Source: Kiritimatiellia bacterium
GTDB lineage: Bacteria > Verrucomicrobiota > Kiritimatiellia > RFP12 > UBA1067
NCBI GenBank assembly: GCA_017405115.1
Contig: JAFRBA010000163.1
Coordinates: forward strand, 1-46,412
DNA: 46,412 bases
Direction of reading: 5' to 3'
Shown here: positions 41,448 to 46,412 of the stretch, one piece after another
How positions within the stretch are numbered: the first letter of the stretch is position 1
Layout of the letters: each line of letters starts with the position of its first letter
The notes under the pieces: model-generated
Seen by the model: the letters and a program-made list of their open reading frames with translations, nothing else
What the model was told of the DNA's origin: nothing
Databases searched by the model: none
Position numbers and translations under genes: made by a program

Positions 41448-41475
41448 GTTTAGGGTTTGGAGTTTAGAGTTTTTG
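41448..41475. repeat. Heptameric GTTTRGA micro-repeat tract between isomerase genes
   Basis: Units GTTTAGG, GTTTGGA, GTTTAGA and GTTTTTG follow one another at 7-bp spacing, just upstream of the ribosome site of the gene at 41435. The GTTTAGA unit also occurs at 40561. Confidence 0.8.
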
Positions 41476-41491
41476 CGGAGGCCCATAAGGT

Positions 41492-42394
41492 TTATGCGGA
41501 CAGAGACTCAAGCTTTCGCCGTCCGGTGGCCAGGGTGTCGGCGGGAGTCGTCTTCCAGTAGGAAGGATTGAATAGCTCGATGGAAAGCCAAGGCGCTGCG
41601 CCGGCGGCGTCGAGGTTGGCGAATATCTCATTCCACGGCGCAACACCGTCGCCCGGCCACACGCGGTCGGCGTCGACCAGCTGCTCGCGCGGCGGGTTCG
41701 CAGGATAGTCGTTCATGTGCAGGACGGGGAGCGTCGCCGCCGAGAGCTGCCGGTAGGCCGCGAACGATCCGCCGCCACGGTAGGTGTGGTACACGTCCGC
41801 AAGGACGGCGGCGTCCGGGCGGTTGAGCATCTTCAGCACCTCCAGCGCGTCCTCGAGACGCGAGAGGTTGACGGAATGGCCCCAGTATTCGAGGAGCGGC
41901 TTCACGCCCATCTTCTGCCCAAGATCGAGCACGGCGGCGTAGCGCTCGGCTATCGCCTCCTTTGGCACCGTCGGCGAGCCGGGCTTCTGCACCCCGAACA
42001 TCGACGCGGCGACGTTCGGACATCCCATCTCGGCGAGGAGCGCCATGTCGCGCTTCGTCTCCTCCATCCCGGCGGCGCGCACCGCCGGGTCGGGATTCAC
42101 CCACTGCCCGAACGCGATGCCGTTCACGAACGACACGCCGGCGTCGCGCGCGACGCGACACGCCTCGCCAAGCTCGCCGGACTCCTTTGCGGCGCGGATG
42201 TCCTTCAACCACGGCTCATAGCCGCGGAATCCCGACGCCGCCACGGCCTTCACCTGCTCCAGCAGGGTGAGCCCGTAGCCCCGCAGCGTCGAGGCGTTCA
42301 TCGAGAACTTGCCCGACTTGCGGCACGACGGCCCCGCGCACCCGCACAGGGTCGCCATGGCCGCCATCTTCAGAAGTTCACGCCTCGTCTGCAC
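41492..42394 (-). CDS. Tat-exported sugar phosphate isomerase/epimerase-like TIM barrel (copy 1)
   Basis: 300 aa starting with GTG at 42394, two bases after the stop of the isomerase gene. The start MQTRRELLKMAAMATLCGC is a twin-arginine lipoprotein signal. Barrel landmarks are FRGYEPWLKDIRAAKESGEL, GVKPLLEYWGHSVNLSR (metal Glu), DAAVLADVYHTYRGGG (metal Asp and His), LPVLHMNDYPANPP and PWLSIELFN. It belongs to the AP endonuclease 2-like isomerase/epimerase family. A longer frame reaching back to 43594 is an overlap artefact of the isomerase gene. Probably acts with the other two Tat proteins on an extracytoplasmic sugar derivative. Confidence 0.82.
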   Translation of the reverse strand: MQTRRELLKMAAMATLCGCAGPSCRKSGKFSMNASTLRGYGLTLLEQVKAVAASGFRGYEPWLKDIRAAKESGELGEACRVARDAGVSFVNGIAFGQWVNPDPAVRAAGMEETKRDMALLAEMGCPNVAASMFGVQKPGSPTVPKEAIAERYAAVLDLGQKMGVKPLLEYWGHSVNLSRLEDALEVLKMLNRPDAAVLADVYHTYRGGGSFAAYRQLSAATLPVLHMNDYPANPPREQLVDADRVWPGDGVAPWNEIFANLDAAGAAPWLSIELFNPSYWKTTPADTLATGRRKLESLSA

Positions 42395-42396
42395 GG

Positions 42397-43767
42397 CTAC
42401 TTCACGAGGTGCATCTCGATGTCCATGCTGCGGCAGAGCGCCGCGAGCTCGTCGGCGTGGTCGCCGTACATGAGCGCGTAGTGGTGCTCCCAGCCGTTCT
42501 CGATGACCTCCTTGCGGATGGCCTCGCAGCCGGCGTCGAACTTGATCTTGAGCGGATTGCCGCGCACGAAGAGGTCGGTGTCGAGCCCGGTGCCGGTGCA
42601 GACGAGCATGCGGTAGCCGTCGCCGTCGCGCTTCTCGCCGAGGCGCGCGAGGGTGACGCGGCCGCCCTTGAGCGGGAATTCGTCCGTGACGCCCTTCACG
42701 CCGCCGCCCTCCACCGTCGCCGAGCAGCGGAGCTCCGGCTTGAAGCCCGGCTTGCAGATTGCGCAAGGCGCCGCGCCGCAGTGCCAGGTGACGCCGTAGT
42801 CGCCTTCGCAGATGATGAGATCGCAGAAGAACGGCTTGTCGCCCGAGAGCTCCTGTCCGATGCGCATCATCACCGCGCCGTACACGTCGCCCTCGCAAGC
42901 GCAGAGGTGGCCGTGGTTCGTGAGGTGACCCATCGTCGAACAGACCGCGATGCCGTAGAACTCGTTGAGGATCACCTCGGGCCAGCAGCGCATGGCGAGC
43001 GTGTCGACCATGAACTTCTTCTTGGTCTTGACGATTGCGCCGTAGAGGCGCACGGCTTTCTCGAACTGGTCGCCCTTCGGGCCGTCGCTCGCGTGGCACG
43101 GGGCGTCCTCCAGGACTTCCTTCTTCGCCTGCTCGTACTCGTCTGGCGTGAGGTTCTGCGCGGTGGTGAACACCTCGTGCTCGGTGATGATCTTCACCTC
43201 CGGGCCGATGAGCCGGCGCAGCATCATCTCGCTGCAGCAGCTCGTGTAGAAACCGGGCACACGCCCGCCGATGAGGCCGATGCGCATGCGCTTGAGCGTC
43301 TTCATCGTGCGCGCCACGTTGATGGCCGACGTCAGCTGCGCGGCGGCGTCGGGCGTGCCGGGCTCGGCGTGGACGTGGAAATACGGGATGTGCAGACGGT
43401 ACATGTGGTGCGCGTTCATGTTCGCCGCGCAGAACGAGTTGTTCTGCAGGCGGCCGCCGTTCGGGTCGGGCTCCTTCATCGACCAGAGGACGACCGGGAT
43501 GTTGCCGAGGCGCTGGGCGAACATTGGCGGCACCACGCCGAGCGAGAACGTCATGAAGTGCGTCACAAGCATGTCGGGGCGGTCGTTCTCCCACTGTTCC
43601 AAAAGCTCGACCGCCTCGCTCTCGAGCGTGAGCATGTGGTCGGGAGCCATCACCTCCGCGCCAGGAAGGGTCTTGAGGAACGCGATCGCGTTCGCGCGCG
43701 CCGCCTCCAGAGTGTCGTTCGTCCAGTTCACCTTGCTGAGCGGCAGGTAGCCGATCTTGAACTTCAT
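42397..43767 (-). CDS. L-fucose/L-arabinose isomerase-superfamily protein
   Basis: 456 aa, cytoplasmic. Family landmarks are the N-terminal Rossmann-like half (ERPDMLVTHFMTFSLG-like segment near 85-105, PVVLWSMKEPD), RIGLIGGRVPGFY near 163 and the metal region CSTMGHLTNHGHLCACEGDV near 278-297, where Glu of CEGD is the usual manganese ligand. Such enzymes convert aldoses to ketoses (fucose, arabinose). It is diverged from FucI and AraA in length (FucI is near 590 aa), so the sugar is uncertain. It heads the operon to 37954 and is divergent from the XylR-type regulator with operator repeats between. Confidence 0.78.
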   Translation of the reverse strand: MKFKIGYLPLSKVNWTNDTLEAARANAIAFLKTLPGAEVMAPDHMLTLESEAVELLEQWENDRPDMLVTHFMTFSLGVVPPMFAQRLGNIPVVLWSMKEPDPNGGRLQNNSFCAANMNAHHMYRLHIPYFHVHAEPGTPDAAAQLTSAINVARTMKTLKRMRIGLIGGRVPGFYTSCCSEMMLRRLIGPEVKIITEHEVFTTAQNLTPDEYEQAKKEVLEDAPCHASDGPKGDQFEKAVRLYGAIVKTKKKFMVDTLAMRCWPEVILNEFYGIAVCSTMGHLTNHGHLCACEGDVYGAVMMRIGQELSGDKPFFCDLIICEGDYGVTWHCGAAPCAICKPGFKPELRCSATVEGGGVKGVTDEFPLKGGRVTLARLGEKRDGDGYRMLVCTGTGLDTDLFVRGNPLKIKFDAGCEAIRKEVIENGWEHHYALMYGDHADELAALCRSMDIEMHLVK

Positions 43768-43803
43768 GTCAACTTGTCCTTTCTTGTGTTCCTTGTGCCA
43801 AGT

Positions 43804-43812
43804 ATTGTATCA
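43804..43812 (-). promoter_or_regulatory. Extended -10 promoter (TGATACAAT) of the isomerase operon
   Basis: Minus strand TGA (43812-43810) then TACAAT (43809-43804). A start near 43797 leaves a leader of about 30 nt with AAGGAC before the ATG at 43767. Confidence 0.6.
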
Positions 43813-43831
43813 CAGGCGCAAAGCCCATGCT

Positions 43832-43870
43832 ACACCGTTTGCGAAAATAATTCAACACCGTTTGCGAAAA
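43832..43870. promoter_or_regulatory. Direct-repeat operator (ACACCGTTTGCGAAAA twice)
   Basis: The 16-bp unit ACACCGTTTGCGAAAA occurs exactly at 43832-43847 and 43855-43870, 23 bp apart start to start, about two helical turns. The first is 22 bp from the -10 box of the isomerase operon; the second ends six bases before the -10 box of the XylR gene. Direct repeats on one helix face are the usual binding pattern of AraC/XylR proteins. It should activate the operon and repress the regulator gene. Confidence 0.8.
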
Positions 43871-43873
43871 CTG

Positions 43874-43882
43874 TGGTATAAT
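43874..43882 (+). promoter_or_regulatory. Extended -10 promoter (TGGTATAAT) of the XylR-type regulator
   Basis: TGG (43874-43876) followed by TATAAT (43877-43882). Eight bases remain before the ATG at 43891, so the mRNA should be leaderless or nearly so. Confidence 0.75.
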
Positions 43883-43890
43883 CCCGTTCC

Positions 43891-45060
43891 ATGGACACGG
43901 TGTTCTTCTTCCAGGCGAAGCAGTATGGAATCGCGGCCAAGCGGCGTGAATTCGACGGGCTTCTCCGCTTCGCCGGCGAGGCGGGCTGGCATGTGCAGGA
44001 AATTCCTTTCGGAACCGATGGACGCAAGGTGCGCGCCATGATCGACTTCTGGAAGCCGGTCGGCGCAATCATAACGAACAGCGAGGGCGAGATTGCCGTC
44101 AAGCCGTCGACACTCGAACGGCTGCCTGCCGTCTACCTCTGCCGCAGTCCACGGGAAAGCCGTCACTACGCATTTGCGGTGTCGTACGACAGTTCGTCTG
44201 CGATGCAGCTGGCAGTCCGTGAAATGGCCTCGGCGCCCCTCAAGGCCTGTTCGTTCATCCATTATCCGGGGATGCCGGCATGGAGCGCAAGGCGCGTGGT
44301 CGCGCTCAAGAAGGAGCTTGCGCAGGTCGGCCTGCCCTTGGATGCGTTCGAGGCGAACAGCGACACGTCCTTCTCTCCGAGCTACTTGAAGAGGCTCGCC
44401 AGGTGGATTGCCGCCCTGGCGAAGCCTGCGGGGGTGTTCGCCGCCAACGACCATGTCGGATCCGCCGTGCTCGGCGAATGCCGGAAGCTCGGAATCGCCG
44501 TCCCTGAAGAGGTCGCCGTCATCGGCGTTGACGACGACACGACGGTTTGCGAAAACACGCGCCCCACCCTGACCAGCATCGCGCGAGACTACGCACGCGG
44601 CGGGTACGAAAGCGGCAGGCTTCTAAAAGAAATCATCAACGGGCAAATGACGGGGTCGGCATTCTGGACGATTCCGACGATCCGACTCGTCAGGCGTGCC
44701 TCCACGATGCGCATCATGCGCATGGACAAAACCGTCAGGGAAGCCATGGAGCAGATCAGGCTGAAAGCCTGCGAGGGGTTGATGGCGCAGGACGTGGTTA
44801 AGTTGTTCGACTGCTCCCGGCGCATGGCAGAAATACGCTTCCGAAATGCCACCGGCATGTCAATCGTGCAGGCAATCCGCGAAGCGCGACTGGAGAAAGC
44901 CAAGGAACTTCTCGTTTCTGGACCGCGCGACCTCGGAACCGTCTCAAACCTTTGCGGATACGCGACCGCCACCAGCTTTGCAAACTTCTTCGCCGCCGAG
45001 ACAGGTCTTTCCCCGACTCACTGGCGCAAGCGGCAAGAGAGACCGCCGATTCGCCGCTAA
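43891..45060 (+). CDS. XylR-type regulator: LacI-like sugar domain fused to AraC DNA-binding domain
   Basis: 389 aa, close to E. coli XylR (392 aa) in length and layout. Residues 1-270 are a periplasmic-binding-like sugar sensor (VGAIITNSEGE, LPAVYLCRSP, GVFAANDHVGSAVLGECRKL, VAVIGVDDDTTVCENTRPTL). Residues 285-385 carry the AraC helix-turn-helix pair (LMAQDVVKLFDCSRRMAEIR and DLGTVSNLCGYATATSFANF, ending TGLSPTHWRKR). It senses a free sugar and controls the divergent operon through the direct repeats. Leaderless start. Its C-terminal end is followed by a GNRA-loop terminator. Confidence 0.9.
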   Translation: MDTVFFFQAKQYGIAAKRREFDGLLRFAGEAGWHVQEIPFGTDGRKVRAMIDFWKPVGAIITNSEGEIAVKPSTLERLPAVYLCRSPRESRHYAFAVSYDSSSAMQLAVREMASAPLKACSFIHYPGMPAWSARRVVALKKELAQVGLPLDAFEANSDTSFSPSYLKRLARWIAALAKPAGVFAANDHVGSAVLGECRKLGIAVPEEVAVIGVDDDTTVCENTRPTLTSIARDYARGGYESGRLLKEIINGQMTGSAFWTIPTIRLVRRASTMRIMRMDKTVREAMEQIRLKACEGLMAQDVVKLFDCSRRMAEIRFRNATGMSIVQAIREARLEKAKELLVSGPRDLGTVSNLCGYATATSFANFFAAETGLSPTHWRKRQERPPIRR

Positions 45061-45069
45061 TCCACCCTC

Positions 45070-45101
45070 ATCGCCCAGGAAACTGCCGGGCGATTGTTTA
45101 T
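45070..45101 (+). terminator. Rho-independent terminator after the XylR gene
   Basis: ATCGCCC (45070-45076) pairs with GGGCGAT (45088-45094); an inner CAG-GAAA-CTG gives a GNRA-type loop alternative. TGTTTATT follows on the plus strand. The M20 gene converges here with its stop at 45098-45100, so the hairpin may also serve the minus strand. Confidence 0.7.
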
Positions 45102-46252
45102 TCGCCGCCAAGCAGAAACGCCGTCAAATAGCGCGTAACGACGTCTATCGAGTCCGCCGTCGACCATTCGTTGGACGCGTGCGAACCGCCGTGCTCGTGG
45201 CCGACGTTCACGACTGGGACCTTGCACGAAACGAAGCACCTCGCGTCCGTCGCAAACGGCATGCGCTCCAGCGGGACGGGCGCCTTGATCTCAGCCTCCA
45301 TCGCCCTCTTGAGCCGCTGCACCTGGGGGTCGTTCCGGTCGCACGAGCACGGAGGCGAATAGCGCACCGTCTCGACCTTGCCTTTCGTCGTCTCCCTGAT
45401 GAGCTGGATGCACTCGTCCTTGGCCTCCGGACGCACCGAACGCAAGTTGAAGTTCACCCACACCTCCGACGGAATGCGGTTCAGCGCCGTCCCCTCCGAA
45501 TGGATGATCGTCGGCGTCAGTATGTCGGTCCAGTGGTCGTCGCCCCCTTCCGACATCGGATGGCGCCTGTACCATTCCTCCTTGATCTTCACCACTGCGG
45601 CCGCGAGTTCCGTCACAAGGTCCTCGCATGCCCACGGAGCCGACGAGTGCCCGCCCTTCCCCGTCAGCGTCGCCCTGACCATGAGCTGCCCCTTTGTCGC
45701 ATATCCTATCTTGCCGTATGCGCTGTCGACAACGATTACCATCTTGCGCGGACGGTAGCCCATCTTCTCCACCATCCACGTCGTCGTAAAGCCGCCAAGC
45801 TCCTCGTCCGCCCCGAAGATGCAGCCGACCGAGACGTCCTTGCCCGCCAGCGCGGTGAGCGTCTGCGCCACCGCGAGCGAGCCTCCCTTGTCGTCTCCGA
45901 CGCCACGCCCGGTCAGGCGCCCGCCCTCGTTCTTGAGCGTGTACTGGCCTTCGTACGAAGCCGGCACCACGTCCAGATGCGAGGAGAGGATGTAGTCCTG
46001 TTCCTTGCCAGGCTTTGTCGAGGCAAACAGGACTTCGCGCCCCTCCTCGTATTTCTCGACGACGCAGAAGAGCCCGCGTTTCTCGAGATAGGCCTTCATC
46101 GCGTGCATCGCGCGGTTCACCTGCGGATAGTCGATGGACGAGCTTGGTATCTCGACCAGCTCCTTCAGAAACGCCAGGTCAGCGCCGCAGGCGGCGCACG
46201 CCGCGAGCGCTCCCGCGCAGATTGACAGGACCTTCTTTCCTACCATGTTCAT
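45098..46252 (-). CDS. Exported M20-family metallopeptidase, second copy
   Basis: 384 aa with a signal peptide (MNMVGKKVLSICAGALAACA, then ACG). M20 motifs are intact: SSHLDVVPA, GRGVGDDKGGSLA (bridging Asp), GADEELGG (catalytic Glu pair), VVDS, KGGHSSAPW (lid) and GGSHASNEW (C-terminal His). It resembles ArgE/DapE-type deacylases and dipeptidases and is a diverged paralogue of the gene at 37954. I start at 46252 because AAAAGGAG lies just before it; an in-frame ATG at 46297 overlaps the promoter. It stands alone, convergent with the XylR gene. The substrate is unknown, perhaps peptides or N-acylated amino sugars. Confidence 0.88.
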   Translation of the reverse strand: MNMVGKKVLSICAGALAACAACGADLAFLKELVEIPSSSIDYPQVNRAMHAMKAYLEKRGLFCVVEKYEEGREVLFASTKPGKEQDYILSSHLDVVPASYEGQYTLKNEGGRLTGRGVGDDKGGSLAVAQTLTALAGKDVSVGCIFGADEELGGFTTTWMVEKMGYRPRKMVIVVDSAYGKIGYATKGQLMVRATLTGKGGHSSAPWACEDLVTELAAAVVKIKEEWYRRHPMSEGGDDHWTDILTPTIIHSEGTALNRIPSEVWVNFNLRSVRPEAKDECIQLIRETTKGKVETVRYSPPCSCDRNDPQVQRLKRAMEAEIKAPVPLERMPFATDARCFVSCKVPVVNVGHEHGGSHASNEWSTADSIDVVTRYLTAFLLGGE

Positions 46253-46292
46253 TTTCGTCTCCTTTTGCCTGCTTTGTCTCAAGCTGTGGAAA

Positions 46293-46301
46293 ATCATATC
46301 A
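46293..46301 (-). promoter_or_regulatory. Extended -10 promoter (TGATATGAT) of the second M20 gene
   Basis: Minus strand TGA (46301-46299) then TATGAT (46298-46293), about 40 bases before the ATG at 46252 with GGAG in the leader. Confidence 0.45.
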
Positions 46302-46359
46302 TAGTATCGCCTCGCTCCGCAACCCCAAGACGAAAAAAGTTAGTGATGCGGCGTGATTC

Positions 46360-46412
46360 GGGGAATAGGGAATAGTGGAAGAGTGGAGGAGTGGAAGAGT
46401 GGAGGAGTGGAG
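46360..46412. repeat. Octameric tandem micro-repeat at the right edge
   Basis: Units AGTGGAAG and AGTGGAGG alternate from 46374 to the end of the window (4.9 units), preceded by GGGAATA heptads. The tract is cut by the window edge, so its full length is not known. Confidence 0.85.

Noticed and set aside
41492..43594. A 700-codon minus-strand frame covering both the isomerase and the next gene
   Set aside because: Its first 400 codons are arginine/histidine-rich shadow sequence overlapping the well supported isomerase gene in another frame. Only the part after the GTG at 42394 is a real protein.
1..46412. tRNA, rRNA or known riboswitch genes
   Set aside because: Spacers are short and none shows a cloverleaf, rRNA-like segment or riboswitch core that I recognise.

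Overview
The window is a GC-rich bacterial chromosome segment that is almost entirely coding. The gene content (several large secreted glycosidases, DUF4091/GH123-like, DUF5696, DUF1565 and right-handed beta-helix proteins, Tat-exported sugar isomerases and oxidoreductases, a secreted FGE-like protein, GGGGACAGTCCCC repeats) fits a glycan-degrading anaerobe of the Verrucomicrobiota/Kiritimatiellota type. An oxygen-sensitive glycyl radical enzyme supports anaerobic life. The taxon is inferred from gene style; no marker gene is present. All genes are on the minus strand except two regulators, at 29653 and 43891.

Layout. 1-3110 is an accessory, repeat-rich strip: a DUF1361 membrane protein ending inside a large hairpin, two arrays of GGGGACAGTCCCC repeats with a probable RAYT transposase remnant and a truncated HNH endonuclease gene, and a small operon for a membrane peptide, a lipoprotein and an EF-hand secreted protein. 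3129-17269 looks like one long glycan operon, read from the PMI-like cupin gene at 17269 through a beta-helix gene (interrupted by an in-frame TGA), a GH2 enzyme, an acyltransferase, a DUF5696 glycosidase-like protein, a 1270-aa beta-helix protein and a metallophosphoesterase. 17370-22787 is a second operon (GntR/LacI-type regulator, MFS sugar permease, GH2 enzyme). The two promoters share a 13-bp palindromic site exactly 24 bp upstream of the -10 box, so they probably form one regulon.

22890-30537 is the most unusual locus: an AraC regulator divergent from an operon of a sodium/solute symporter, a two-cupin protein, a radical SAM activase, a glycyl radical enzyme with an atypical active-site loop, and a type I phosphomannose isomerase. 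No microcompartment genes accompany it. 30640-39096 holds a biotin-dependent carboxyltransferase, a ceramidase-like hydrolase, a DUF4091 glycosidase-like protein with an FGE-like protein and a small secreted peptide, and an M20 peptidase. 37954-45060 is a XylR-controlled sugar operon: a fucose/arabinose isomerase-like protein, two Tat-exported TIM-barrel sugar isomerases, a Tat-exported Gfo/Idh/MocA oxidoreductase and an M20 peptidase. A second exported M20 peptidase closes the window.

Two global signals stand out. Nearly every credible promoter has an extended -10 element (TGN-TATAAT), and at five genes the -10 box lies only 6-8 nt before the ATG, which predicts leaderless mRNAs. Short tandem micro-repeats of 7, 8 or 21 bp occupy several spacers and one protein linker.
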